DNA of 64,000 nucleotides from Anoplolepis gracilipes (taxonomy: Eukaryota; Arthropoda; Insecta; Hymenoptera; Formicidae), in NCBI RefSeq assembly GCF_047496725.1, contig NC_132975.1, forward strand, positions 16,024,501-16,088,500, given 5' to 3'. The notes under the pieces were generated by a model. It searched no databases. It saw only the letters and a list, made by a program, of their open reading frames with translations, and was not told where the DNA came from. Shown in pieces: positions 1 through 29,953 of this stretch (its first letter is position 1; the number at the start of each line of letters is the position of its first letter). The translations under genes and the position numbers were made by a program.

Positions 1-163
1 ACGCGTCTCAATTTTCAACCATCGTATTCCTATAATTTTTGTATAAAAAATCAGGGATGGTGCTATTTAAAAAAATAAGAGGACCTTCATAACTAGAAAA
101 GATGACGAGTAAAAGAAATTACTTGCATAATAAACTCTCTAAAAAAATTATTTGTCTTTGAAG

Positions 164-17243
<17,080 letters not shown>

Positions 17244-17775
17244 GATTTATCCGAGGGGGGTTGACGAGGCTGCTCAAAGGCCGCGATCGCGGCCGTTCGT
17301 CGGCTGCAACTGCAAAGATCGGCCACGACGACTGCGGTTACGATGGACACGCAGCTCGTAGAACTCTCCTCGCCAACGTGGGTCCGCGATAATGAATATT
17401 CGCGTCGTTTCTATTCCGACGAAACCCTCCTGTGAATAAGAAATACGGATCACGAGTTGACGCTTGATCGCTTGATCGCTTGATCGCTTCATCGCTTCAT
17501 CGCTCCATAAGCGATGTTTCTTTGTTGCAAACTGAAGCCAGTTTGTGGAAGAAAAACTCTATTGTAAGTCGGCAGGAGAGATTGTTAAACCAATGTAATT
17601 ATTAGACGTATGTATGTCAACATACAAGAGAAGAACGAAAGAGATACCAGATATAAAGGATATTCAAGCCACATAAGACGAGCTAGCTAATCGAGCGAAT
17701 GAACTCATACTCAACGTCTCATACCGTGATAACGAGATGAGATAGGAATTTATATAAGTTTATTGGAAAATTATT
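17244..17775. other. Alk 3' flank/UTR with a CGCTTGAT minisatellite
   Basis: Follows the proposed Alk stop. Moderately GC-rich to 17520, with a short run of CGCTTGAT-type octamers at about 17460-17505. No protein-like frame recognised on either strand. Confidence 0.55.
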
Positions 17776-18079
17776 CCTGTCGAGCTGGCTCCTCCGTTTT
17801 GCAAAATTGAAAAAAAAAAAAAAAAAAACCAATAGCGCACAATTATGGGTTATACTAATAAGCTTTTCACACATTACACACCGCAGATTACAAATTTTCA
17901 GCTCGTCACACTGAGCAGGAATTGAATATTTTTTATGAGGGGGGCTTAGTTGACGTCGGCGCAACGAGGTCAAAATTTCTAATTTGCGGGATATGAAAGT
18001 TCATAAATAGCTCATAACTGTATTATTGGTTTCTTTATTTTTGCAAGATGGTGGGAGGGGTTAGTTCGACAGGGGTTGA
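17776..18079. mobile_element. Short relative of the 15445-16978 foldback element
   Basis: About 0.3 kb whose ends (CTGTCGAGCTGGCTCCTCCG at left, GGTTAGTTCGACAGG at right) and sub-terminal blocks (CTCGTCACACTGAGCAGGAATT; AATTTGCGGGATATGAAAG) match the termini of the larger element 800 bp upstream. AAAATTATT lies at 17767-17775 and again at 18080-18088, consistent with a 9-bp target duplication, although the right end is a few bases longer than the left. Non-coding deletion derivative. Confidence 0.75.
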
Positions 18080-18885
18080 AAAATTATTTGTTTTTCAAAG
18101 ATGTTTGAGCGTGAATTAATCGGAGTGAGAACTCAATATTGCTGGAGAATGCGAATGTTTACGTATGTGTGTACTTCGAAACCGCAGATAAAAATAAACA
18201 GCCTTCGGATAAACAGCATTTATTCGAGCATCTATAACTTTAATCGAAATAATCTGTGGAATCTGTGGAACTAACCGGTTTTTAATTTATGCGAAGAAAA
18301 CAGAATGTTTTTTTTTTTTAATTTTTTTTTTTACACGATGTACATATACTCGACATTAAGGGTCTAACAAATGTGAGTAGTTTCGACAGTAAAGTATCTC
18401 TCGTTGCAAACAAGACGATTGTATCATTATTAAAGTATCTCTGCTTGCAAACAAGACGATTGTATCATTTATTTGTCTAATCGGTAAGAATAGTAATGGG
18501 ATCGATTTGAATCCGAAAAATATTATGTGATTGTTGAGTAAAGTGTAATATATCGTAATATCAATGTAAAAGTCTCCGTAGGCTGATAGTCTACTTCGTG
18601 ATTCATCTTTAACCAAAGAAGCAACGACATAAATTCGATCTTCCCCCCTCCGGCCCCTTCCTCTCCGTTGGTACACTATCCCTATTGTAAGGCGGACAAC
18701 ATTATAAGTACATCTTGGAAAGAGGGGAGTAAAAAGAGGACGAATCCTTTTTTATTTTTCTTACAATGACGACGTACTTTACGTACGCGTAGCGTATGAA
18801 AGTCAGTTACTATGTATCTATATACGTGAAACGTAATAAAGGCGTGTTTATGAACTGTATTACTACATTTTATTCATGTTTTTCT

Positions 18886-18917
<32 letters not shown>

Positions 18918-19797
18918 CTAAAATGAATAGAAAATAATGTAATTAAAAATCATTTTTTGCAAAATTACATTTGCATCTATTTATCTATCCATCTACACGC
19001 ACACATACGCATACAACTTATATGTATATACATATATTATTGATAATAGATGTTAATGATAGACAAATGTGATTGATTAAATTTACAAGATAAAAACACG
19101 GGGAGAAAAAAATTATTAGAAGGAAAAACGATGAAATTTTCTTTCGACTTTTAAATGCTTTTAGAAAATTCACTTAACAACTTGTAAACAACAATATAAT
19201 TAATAACCCTTTTATTTGTTGTTTAGCTAACGTTTATGTTTGTATACTATGAAAAAAATCGACAATTGCTTACTGCAATTAATATATAATTTATACAAAC
19301 GAAACACAAATTATTTATATCGTTATCGATATTATTATTGATTATGTACAATATATCTCATTCCCTCGTTCTATTTTCTCCGTCTTCCATCTTTCTTACA
19401 ATAAGTCTTTGTTTTTCGGTTACTGGCGCATTTTCAAGAAAGCTTTATCATGAGTATCTCTAACGGATCTCGCGTGCGATGACATTGTCACATCTTGGAA
19501 AATGTCGGAGTTTTCCCAATAATATGTCGGCGGCGGCTATATATATACTCTGGTGCACACGCATGTGTATATATATATATATATATATATACGAATCGTA
19601 GATAAGCGCAGTGTCGACAAGTATGCATACAGAGTGCGAATACAGAGCAAAGGAAAGAGGCTGCACAGTTTAAGTACAATTCGACTTGATACTTGCAGTG
19701 ATAATCGTTTGATAATTTGACAGTTTGTCTAGCTTCTTGCATTTGCACATCGTCTGTCATAAAACGCCGCGACTCTGATTGTTCACGATTCAAGACA
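18080..19797. other. Intergenic DNA between Alk and calpain first exon A
   Basis: Contains an imperfect direct duplication at about 18391-18470 (AAAGTATCTCT...TTGCAAACAAGACGATTG twice, about 42 bp apart), a CT tract near 18891-18920, TA repeats near 19565-19592 and scattered AATAAA signals (for example 18834) that could end Alk transcripts. No coding frame recognised. Confidence 0.6.
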
Positions 19798-20439
19798 ATG
19801 TCGAGTTATTCGTATTATTATGTAAAAACTATCGTCGAGGACGGCCAAACACCGAAAACATACAAATTCGCGAAAGGGTAAGTGTGTGTCGTTGTATATA
19901 CGAATGTCAATTTAAACTTTAAAACTTCTGATCTCTACATAATACCTATGCATGTTTTACATTTACATATAATGGCGAAATGAGACTGTGAGTCGCGTGA
20001 TTATTTATCATGTATATAATTTTGAATTCGTTTCGAAATTCGCTTTCTCTCTCCCTCTCTCCCTCTCTCCCTCTCTCTCTCGTGGAAAAAAAATTTATAA
20101 GATTTAAAAAAGACCAAGTGCTATATTTCCAGAAATTGATTTCATTAAAAAGAGTGAAATTTTATGTAAATGTAAAAATATTGTTTTTTTCCATTTTATT
20201 TCTATTCTATTCAGGAATATAATTAAATTTAGCAAAATACAAAGTAAGCTGTAAGCGAAACGAAGAAAAAAGGGAGAATAAGAGAAAGGAATAATTTTCT
20301 GCTTATAATTAGACATTCCGTACAAGCGACGAAGGACGCGTGGTCGACGTTAGGTCGGTATAATCTTTCGTCGCGTTTATTACGAGGAGGACTTTCCGGC
20401 TCAGGCGACGTGTATCATCCCGCCAATGCTACCTTCAAG
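19798..20439 (+). CDS. Calpain alternative 5' end A (two coding exons)
   Basis: ATG at 19798 opens exon A1 (19798-19877, MSSYSYYYVKT...) with a GTAAGTG donor in phase 2. Exon A2 (20313-20439) starts after an ATTAG acceptor, keeps the frame open and ends ...HPANATFK at a GTTCGT donor in phase 0. Phase 0 is what the common calpain exon at 32346 needs, and A1 and A2 only read through when joined to each other. This gives a 69-residue N-terminal extension and a calpain of about 815 residues. The extension is Ser/Tyr/Gly-rich with no domain I recognise. Its own upstream region implies a separate promoter. Confidence 0.65.
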
Positions 20440-21057
20440 GTTCGTCAATATCGTGCATTGTCATCTCTGCTATATATATTAATAAACATAGGTTTATTAA
20501 TTCTTAGAATTCCTGCGGCATATTCGTCATTATTCGTCATGTATGTACGATGATCATGATAACGAAAACTAAATTTTTATATGCACGTTGTAGCTAACGC
20601 TCCGATTAATTTTTCATACGTCACGTCACGACATTTCGCGTACAAACGACAAAATTTTTACGAGATAAATAAACGTCCTTGGAGTTCTTTTGCAGAGTAG
20701 ACACATCGATCGTGTTTAACTCACGCAGCGCAATTAGCGATATTAAACTCATTCACTTACTCCTTCTTCACAATAACACGTTACGTTTGCCATTAGAAGA
20801 TTAGAAACTAATAATCTTGATCTATTATAAGCATAAATTTTTTTTCGTTTTATCCTATATAGAATAGACACGTAGTTTTATTTTATAATTAATTATCTTT
20901 GGAAAAAAAGGGGTCTAGAATTTATAATTATCTTTGCAAAAAAAGGGGGTCTAGAATGACGAATATCAGTAATAAATGTAATCTTATGCGACTAATTTAG
21001 AATTAATATTCCAGTCCGATCTCTAACCGCATCTAACCCAGATCACTATCTCCGGCA

Positions 21058-21066
21058 GAAGCCGAG

Positions 21067-21102
<36 letters not shown>

Positions 21103-21105
21103 TCC
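21058..21105. repeat. GAGACC hexamer minisatellite
   Basis: Seven or eight copies of a CCGAGA unit with edge variants, in a GC-richer patch of the calpain 5' intron. Confidence 0.85.
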
Positions 21106-21547
21106 GAGCGTGACGCGTGGCGCGTGGCGTAAAGTCCGAAACAAGATATATCCAGAATTCTAGGTACATCGGCTCAAAATACGTTTTTCCCTTGGCTGTG
21201 TTTGATATTTTTCAGCTCATTGAATACGGTGAATATTTCACGCTAGCCCGCGTGTACGGTATAGACGATGCAACGCGGAATATGGCATATGGCATATGGC
21301 ATATGGTATATGGCATATGTGCGACGACTAAAACTCATCACCACGTGTGCTCTCCTTTCTGTGAGGAAAATGTTTTCGGGATATCCCTGGCTTATCGCCA
21401 AATTTACTTTTAAACGTAAGACAAACCCTCTAGTATACATATGTATATATGGGCGCGTATGATGTGCAACGTCGCGAATGTCGCGATATATTTTTAGGCT
21501 CGCTACGGTTTTGATTCTCGCCAACTCGTGCCTCTGCGATGCTTACG

Positions 21548-21628
<81 letters not shown>
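21548..21628. repeat. (CT)n microsatellite
   Basis: About 38 CT units in the calpain 5' intron. It lies 90 bp upstream of the perfect hairpin at 21718-21760, which has a CTCTTTCTCTC-rich stem. Confidence 0.9.
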
Positions 21629-21717
21629 ACTTTATATCTCTCGATTTTCTTAATATCTCGATATCTTTCCTTTTCTAAAAAGCTTTGAGCTTTGTCAAAC
21701 CATCCTTGTAAAAGTTG

Positions 21718-21760
21718 GCTGCTCTTTCTCTCTTATCTTTTATAAGAGAGAAAGAGCAGC
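21718..21760. other. Perfect 19-bp stem, 5-nt loop hairpin
   Basis: GCTGCTCTTTCTCTCTTAT (21718-21736), loop CTTTT, then its exact reverse complement (21742-21760). A (TTAA)n tract follows. It is too short and too perfect for a typical pre-miRNA; it could be a small foldback insertion or an RNA structure in the calpain pre-mRNA. Confidence 0.7.
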
Positions 21761-22908
21761 ATTTAAAAATAATTAATTAATTAATTAATTAATTAATTAA
21801 ATTTTGAAGTTTTCATCTCGTAAATGTTTTCTTGTATATTTTTCTTCATAGTTTACATTTTGTGGATGTCTAGAAAATTAAAACTCGTTTTATTAATTCA
21901 ATATATATATTTCAAATTTTTTGTTAAAAGTAGCTTTATATTTGAAAGATTAGAAATAAGTTGTATCGAAAACTTTCTTTAATGACCTCTCTTATAAAAA
22001 ATGGAGTGTAGTATAATTAATTTCATATAGTAGGAATAATTTAAAAAAAAATAATATAAAAGGTTAGGTTAGTATTTAGAAATTTGAGTTTAGCTTTATC
22101 GTTAGATACTTACATACTTTATACGTTTCGTATAAAGTATCTTCATTGCCATTAATATTTTTATATTTAATACAAAATTTTGATTCATTATTACATATTT
22201 AATAATAAAATAATTAGAATAAAACAAAATACATGTATATTCAGGAGATTTTATTAATTGAACTAATTAATTAATTAATTCCTGACTTGTTGTATGTTAC
22301 GTACAACGTTAACGGCAAACAAGAACACCCGAGTTATCGTTTGTGGAATGATGCACGAATTCTTAGCTTTTTCAAGATACCCAAAATAACTTTTATGAGA
22401 TTAGCCAATGGAAAACATGCATATAGTAATTCCCATTTGAAATATTCTATCTTGAGCTTTGAACAGATGGCTTTATGTAGCCATCAAATTTTTATCGAAA
22501 CTCGTAAATTATCTTTTGCAGCTTAAAATTGAAGGAAGCTATTAATACTATAATTTTTTTTCTCAACAAAACAAAACAAACAAACGCACACATATGGTAG
22601 GTATATAGGTATAGGTATATAAAAGTCTTAATTAAAAATTAACTTAATAGATGCTAATAATAAAAGGTGTATTTGTAATTATTTATATGAGAAAAATAAG
22701 TGGGCATATGGGCGTGCATATTTTGATTTTTTACAGATTATTCATTGTCAGATATTTTTTTGACGTAAGAATGCCTTTGGAAAATATATAGGTATAAATA
22801 AAATTATAATTGTAATTTGTAATTTTACGGTACTCATAGATACAATCTCCATTTTTCTCGCAAAGTAAAACTGCATTAAACAAAATGTCTTTCATTTATA
22901 TATAAAAA

Positions 22909-22939
<31 letters not shown>

Positions 22940-23105
22940 TTTATATGATCGAGTGGTAGAAAACCAGTCTGCGGACTGGACTTGATTTTTCAACGACGGG
23001 AATCCCTTATAAGGGAAAGCGATTCGAAGGAGACGCATATATGTACATGTATGTGCAAGATAAGGGATTTGTAATCGACGGCAATCTGCGCCGCGCCGGC
23101 GTGTC

Positions 23106-23155
23106 GCCACTCGCCACTCGCCACTCGCCACTCGCCACTCGCCACTCGCCACTCG
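23106..23155. repeat. Heptamer minisatellite CCACTCG x7
   Basis: Seven near-perfect tandem copies of a 7-bp GC-rich unit within the calpain upstream region. Open frames on both strands here are repeat artefacts. Confidence 0.9.
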
Positions 23156-24146
23156 CGACGTCGAGTATATACGGGAGAAGGGATAGTTCCGGAACGAAAT
23201 TTTCTTTTACCGGATATGTGTCAGCCAGTGTAGTGAGTGTAGTACGTAACTACTTGATCGTTCGCGTTCGTTTCGGTTCGATCGCGTGCATCGTTTGGTG
23301 TCGCTTTACAGCCACGTTTCCAAATTACAGGTGCGATGCTAGAAAAGAGTTCGTATATGTAATGTAATATTCGTAAAACGCGCTATATATAATCGATTAT
23401 CGTAGACCTTGATACTGACAATGAGATAGGCTCAAGTACAATAATACAACTGATAATATGGAATTTCCTCACATGTGATATAATTTGTATCATGAAAAAT
23501 ATTCGTACATATATATATATACTTTAATATCTTATTTGTAGCCATCAGAATATATTTTATTTATCTGTAACCATCATTATGTGATGATGATCGTTGAGAT
23601 CGTTGAGATGATGAATATTATTATGCAATATTGTGTATTTATTTATATGGACAAGAACTACTTCTAAAGTCATAACATATCACTATATCATAGCAGTATT
23701 CATCAAATATAGTAACTCTGTACAGATGTTAATTATAATATTAAATCAAAGAATGATAAAAATTAATCAAATTACATTGTTGACTTTAAATCACGATATT
23801 TTTATTTATCATTGCGGTATAACGTTGATATGATTGTTGTTAATCGTTATATATATCTTTTTAAATAGTCTCGCGCTATAATGATTCCATTTCATCTAAC
23901 TGCAACTGTGCACTGCAGCAATTTTTAAATTGAGTCTAACTTGTATCTAAATGAGACACACATACATCAGATGAAGTTTTAACTTTAACATGACATAATG
24001 TGATTATATGATCATACAAGCGATACATTTTATACGAAGGTGTGCCTTCAGATCGATAAATGTTGGATATAATGCCAAAATTTTAATAGTACTAAAAGCA
24101 TGCGGCTTTCAGATTATTACAAGAGAGAAGCAATGAAACTAGTATA

Positions 24147-24203
<57 letters not shown>

Positions 24204-26871
24204 TTTAAATAAATGATTGCATTCTTGACAATCTATAATAATTTATAAATGGTAAAATATATTTCCAACACATTTCTATGCAAAATATTTTAATCACCAA
24301 TAGCTCATTTATTCGTAAATTATTAAATTTTCACCTTTTTCTCATAATGTTATAGTCATAGAGAATTATAATTTACGTTCTGGCACAAAATGTGTTTTCT
24401 GACAGGTATTTGTTTATTTATATTGAAACATATGTGTGAATAATACAATATAATGTTTTCGTATGTCATCTGTACACAAACATTATTGTAAAATACGTCG
24501 TAAAATATATTATGCCGCAAAATAAATAAATATTGTATTAGAAACGACATAAAGTTTTTCTGCTATAATATTATACAAACTGTAATTTTATACGAAAATG
24601 ATATTATTGAGGAGAAATAGATAAATTTAATATAAATACATTTTTATGAAAAAGATATATGATTGGAGTATTTTCGGCATTGCGTAGCAACATTGATATT
24701 TTAACGATAATCTAAAAGCATTTTCGCCGAGATTTAACAATATATAAATTTTAATATCGAAACGTAATAAATTGCGGCAACAATTGCTGTTATGTAACTA
24801 AATGTGATTTTGGTCTATATAAATTATATAAGTAGCTCATCATGGTGTGGGATAAACTGAAAACAGAAAGTATTTCGCGTTAAAAAGCGATATATTCGAT
24901 TTTTTGCACGTAATCGTAAAAATCATGTTACAGTAAAGATGTGCATAATTCATATATTCACATAAAAAAATCAATCAATCATTCATTCATCTAGTACGAA
25001 GAAGTTGAGAGCAATATATGCAGTATCCTAGTTTAATCCATATTAAACGTTTAATTTTTTTAAAAATATGCATTATATATTTATGCAAAATAGATATCCT
25101 TATTTGGAACGCTTGTGAATATAATCGCGATGCTTCGGTATCGTAAGGTGATGATGTGTTTGTGTATGATTATGGTTATGTGTATGTGTGTTGTGTGATG
25201 TGTCCAAATATTAATATAGACTCATATATTCTTTATTTAATAGCCTAAAGTGTAATATTTCTTGTAATTTCGTAATATTTTTCACTGTTATATATCGACA
25301 TTTGGACAAAAAGTGTGTCGATAAATACATGATAGATGCACGTTGCGAGAATCGTACCTCGTACCTCGTACCTCATACATACATACATTATTCGAGTCGA
25401 TTGAGAAATTAGATTACATGTGGCGACATCTGACACACGCTCCGAGTACTCAAACTAACGATATCAAAAGATAATTCAACGATTATCGACTGTCGCGTAC
25501 CTTGACGTCATTTTTCACATTTTTTTTTTTTATTCGGTATATCGCGTGTACATACATACATGGGGTATTCACATTCAACGAAAACGATTAAATATAATTG
25601 ATGTTTATAGTATATAGTGAATGTAATATATAATATAAATAAGAAATGCACTCACAGGTCGATGGATCATGAGACGAGATTAATGAAGGGTGAAGGGTGA
25701 AGAGGGGAGAGGGATAGTCGTTACTTTCTCATCGTTACTCGTTACTCCATTTTGTTGCAGATTCCATTATATATATATACACTTATAGGTCAAATTGATT
25801 TAGTTTTTTGGCGAGATATCCGTCACTTACACAAAAAACAATACTTGCGGCACTCTCGATTTATCATTTGTTATTACACGCACTTGAAGCTAGTACAATA
25901 CAACGTACCAGCTACACTAACAAGAGAGATGCTAAACTTTCGTCGAGTAAATATATATTGTATGTTCTTTTTGTCAACCCTGCTTATATATATATATTCC
26001 TTATATATCAGACACTTTTGTGAATCTATTTCACTGTAAGCCGATCGAAGAAAAAACTCACATATATCACGCTATAATCATTTAATATGGCATTCCCGGC
26101 CCCCGGCCCTCAGCCCCCCAGCACTTTCGCGTCACACACCCGGCGCATTTGGGATTAGGACGATCGGTCGTATCACCTCGTTTTGCTCGAGATTTTAACT
26201 CTGTTCAAGCCCGAGATTGTTCTTCTTGATCTAATATCATAAATAACACACTATTTATTAATCCGAGAATGGTGACAAATCGTTTGCCAAAAATTCACTT
26301 AAAATGAACCATCTACGTGACCGCGAACCGCGAAGCAACTGCAAAAACGGGTGGCGGGTGGGCGCGTAATTCACTAAACTCGAAGACTCGTAAAGTTTGA
26401 AAATTTTTCAAGATTATAAAACATATACCGATTGGTCGATTGTCATCGGTATAGTAATTGTAAAGCGGCGCTAGCTCATGATTGGTCAATTGTTACTCAG
26501 TAATCTTAAGGCAACACACTTGGCCGTGATTGGCTGATTCGATTGCGCGCGTACTTTATGTATTTTACAGTGCGCTATGATATCGACTAGGACTAGATAT
26601 AAGTCGGCCATGAGTATATTCGAGATATTCGACAAGCAACGCGACACGCATTCGTGTCGTCCCGATTATTTGTTGGCCAGAGATTTCGCGCAAGTGTCGT
26701 ACGATAAACTTATAAATCTTTGTTCGCGTTAGTAAGCGGGTATTAGTCATATTCTTTTTCCGCACTCGAGTGGCCGCGTATTTGTGCGAGCGACGAGCGA
26801 GTGGATGATAAAATAGTTGACAAAACGGTTGCAGTTGATTCACTTGTAATAAAGTATATAATATATATTTA

Positions 26872-26877
<6 letters not shown>

Positions 26878-26947
<70 letters not shown>
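26878..26947. repeat. (TA)n microsatellite upstream of calpain exon B
   Basis: About 34 TA units followed by a short CA run, 0.65 kb before the ATG at 27585. Confidence 0.9.
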
Positions 26948-26957
<10 letters not shown>

Positions 26958-27584
26958 TACATATATACTTGTCGGCATTTTTTTTGTTGTAAATTGGCCA
27001 TTTCATTTACGACGACATGTTATAATTTCAGAAATTATTTCTCATTCATATTATTATTTGAGGAATTATAGTTGATCTCTCTCTTGTGATTATTATCTAT
27101 ATTTTTTGTGATCGTTACGTTAAGTCAATTTTGTCACGATAAGCAAGATATTAGATATTACGACCAGTCCTAAAAACCACTTGTTTCTCAACACATTCGA
27201 GTTACGATTTTAAGTTTATTAAAAATAAATATCGTTTGGAAGAGTATATTATTGTCATTTTGAAGAATAATACATTCGTGTATGTGTTGCGTATCGTAAT
27301 GTGATTAATCCTGCTACAGCTAAATATGTAAATCGTTTGACGTTGCTAAAAAGTGTTATACCATCGTTAAAAAGTGAGGTTAACAACACCAAAAATTGAG
27401 CTGGGTATCAAAACGAACGTCGAGTGATTAGCTGATTATCAATCAGCTAACAGTTAACCATGATTAGCGTAACCCTAACCTGACCTAACTTAATCTAACA
27501 ATAAAATTAATCTAAAATTAATCTGAAAATTGACCCAAGTTATCTCGTTAATTCGCGTATCAACGGGATAAAAATATCGACTGG

Positions 27585-27662
27585 ATGAAAATGAATTCGT
27601 ATGGATGGAACAAGGAAATATGCGAACCAGAATTTGTACGACAAGAAACGAAAAAGATAGAG
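27585..27662 (+). CDS. Calpain alternative first coding exon B
   Basis: ATG at 27585 starts 26 codons (begins MKMNSYGWNKE, ends KKIE) with a strong GTGAGT donor in phase 0, compatible with the shared exon at 32346. This would give an isoform of about 772 residues. The sequence is unlike exons A and C. A second ATG lies two codons in. Supported by phase, donor and position only; no domain is visible in such a short peptide. Confidence 0.55.
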
Positions 27663-28606
27663 GTGAGTATATTTACAACTTTGATGTTTCAATTTCTAAA
27701 ACAATTTAGATAGTATAATTTCTACAAAGTTTTTTTTTTAATTATTGACTGTCGCAAGGCATCTCTGCTGCTAAAATAATTTGCGCAGTGCATGGCGGAT
27801 ACGTTATTATATTTTATATTATTATGTACAAAAAACCCCTTAGCCTAGATGACGAAATTAAACAGATTCGGAACTAATTCGTAATTATACAAAAAACGCA
27901 AAAATTATGTATTTTCTTTTTTTTAACCGTAATATTGTGCATGTAACATTTTGTACGTTTAAAATAAAACAATAAGGAGGATGTGATGTATGTATAAAGA
28001 AAGAAAGAAAGAGAAAGAGAGAGAATTTTATTTTGATATTTATTTTTTTTTAACAGATGTTTTTTATTATTATCCACTTTATTTTTTTTTTTTTTTTTCT
28101 CCAAGTTATATACTTTAATTTTATTGTTATTTATACATTTATGTCATAAAATATATATATTTTAAAAACAATAATGTTGTTATCTTTTATTTTCTCTTGT
28201 GAAATAATCTTAAAATATACTTTCTATATTACTTTCTTTAATATATTGATAAAATAAAAAGTAAAATATAGAATAGACAATGAAAATAGAAAATAATAAA
28301 TCTTTAAATGCTGTAATTCGCCAAACTACTTTCTTGCATTCAAAAGTAATAAAAGTATTATATTCGACTAAGTACTTAACAACTGTAAATTAAACAAAAG
28401 TTGAATTTGAAAGGTCGAATTTGAACGTCGTAAGTCGCCGGTGATGAACGCGCACCTTTAAAAGATCGCGCTTAAAAGCCACGTGTGCACCATCTCGCTG
28501 GTGCGCATTCTGCGCATTTAACCGCATTGGTTCACGTCGTTCACGTGCGTGACGAAAGACGACAAGGAAAAGTCACGAGGGAGGGTAAACCGTGCCCGGT
28601 TGCCCT

Positions 28607-28650
28607 GCCCGCTAGCCGCTAGCCGCTAGCCGCTAGCCGCTAGCCGCTAC
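28607..28650. repeat. Heptamer minisatellite GCCGCTA x6
   Basis: Six tandem 7-bp units in the GC-rich patch about 225 bp upstream of the exon C start codon (28875). Confidence 0.9.
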
Positions 28651-28874
28651 CCGTGTACGTGTACCGTGTATCTGTCAGATTAACGGTTTTATATACATAT
28701 ACGTGAACGTGAACGAGAATCTTCTTTCGCGTTTTATCTGATTCGCGCCAGTTATAGTTGTTTACCAAGGTAAACAAAGAACAGAGCGACGGATATATAG
28801 AAAATATTTGCGCCGTATCATTTTCTCGATTAATCAGTGACTTTAGATAAGTGAGAACCGAGAATCGAAAGAGA

Positions 28875-28982
28875 ATGAATTACTACGGAGGTTACAATGA
28901 CGGAGATGGCGCGGAGGATGTGTTCGTTAAGGCGGCAGTCGAGGTCAAACGATTTCTACCGTCGCTCTTCAATATCAAAGTG
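28875..28982 (+). CDS. Calpain alternative first coding exon C
   Basis: ATG at 28875 begins 36 codons: a glycine/tyrosine-rich start (MNYYGGYNDGDG) followed by an amphipathic stretch with VKRFLPSLFNIKV, ending at a GTATGC donor in phase 0. Joined to the exon at 32346 it gives a 782-residue calpain, close to conventional insect calpain A/B length, so this is the best candidate for the main isoform. The upstream 400 bp is GC-rich, with the GCCGCTA minisatellite and CACGTG-like boxes near 28480-28545. Confidence 0.7.
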
Positions 28983-29900
28983 GTATGCTATACGACTCAT
29001 TGTCAAAGCTAAAAACTAAAAAGCCGATCTATGAATAAGAAAGTTTGTAAATTTTCAATAATAACATTAATAAGTACTACTATATATAGATTGTGTTTTT
29101 AAAGAATTTTATCTACAATCTATCCATCTCGCATGATTGAAATTAAAATTGTATTTTTTTAGTCACGAAAATTGTTTAAACATGCATTCAAAAATATCTT
29201 TAAACCTTTGATTTTTCTGTTAAAACAAATATCTAATTCAAGATAAAAGTTTTTTAACTATCAGTGATTCACAATCAGTAGCTTTAAAAAGTATTTTATT
29301 TATTAATTAGATATAATAGTTCCAATAATACAAATCTCGCAAAAAAGTATTACAATAAATTTTTAAGAATTTTTACTTTGTAATATAGATATTAAATTTT
29401 TTTTAATTTAGTCTCGTTTGCACAAAATTTTGCATAAAATTATCTCAAACTGCAAAATAATGAGGTCGATGATGACAACATCAACTGATGACGACAATAG
29501 AGAAATGTGTGTGATTGATCTAACGTACGATCTCACGTACATATGTACCTAATTGTATCTACATACGACAGATTCATAATATAATGCTAATATGCGTGAT
29601 AGCATTGCACGATGATGAGTATCTATATGATGATGTATACGATGATATGTATGTTACATTATTTATGTATATTACGTTATTCATTTACACAAAGATATCA
29701 ACATTCTTACTTAATAAAGAAATTTTCAATTTTATTTGCGAGTTAATGTTGCAAACATTGAAAAAACAAAGATAAGATAGGTAAATAACAAAAAATATGA
29801 GATAATATAATAAACTACACTAGTTGTAGTAATAAAAATTAATCCCTGTATATAAATAAACAATTACATGTTAAAATAATTTTATATAAATTATTTCCTA

Positions 29901-29953
<53 letters not shown>

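Larger units (their letters stand above)
20440..27584. other. Long 5' intron/promoter region of calpain
   Basis: Seven kb between first exons A and B, AT-rich, with microsatellites and no exon I can support. Short open frames (for example 22287-22526, 25752-26039) have no recognisable motif and no splice context. At 26425-26550 there are three ATTGGT/ATTGGC (CCAAT-box type) motifs in a GC-richer patch, a plausible promoter zone for exon B. AACCCTAACC-like sequence occurs near 27471. Confidence 0.5.

Noticed and set aside
18356..18676. 106-codon minus-strand frame
   Set aside because: No motif, spans a local direct duplication, and has no promoter or splice support.
22287..22526. 79-codon plus-strand frame (starts MLYVTYNVNGK)
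   Set aside because: No domain, no splice context and AT-rich surroundings; lies inside the calpain 5' intron. Chance open frame.
25752..26039. 95-codon plus-strand frame
   Set aside because: Low-complexity Ile/Tyr-rich text overlapping another open frame; no recognisable family.
29584..29775. Asp/Tyr-rich 63-codon frame in a calpain intron
   Set aside because: Derived from GATGAT/TATATG low-complexity DNA; no supporting signals.
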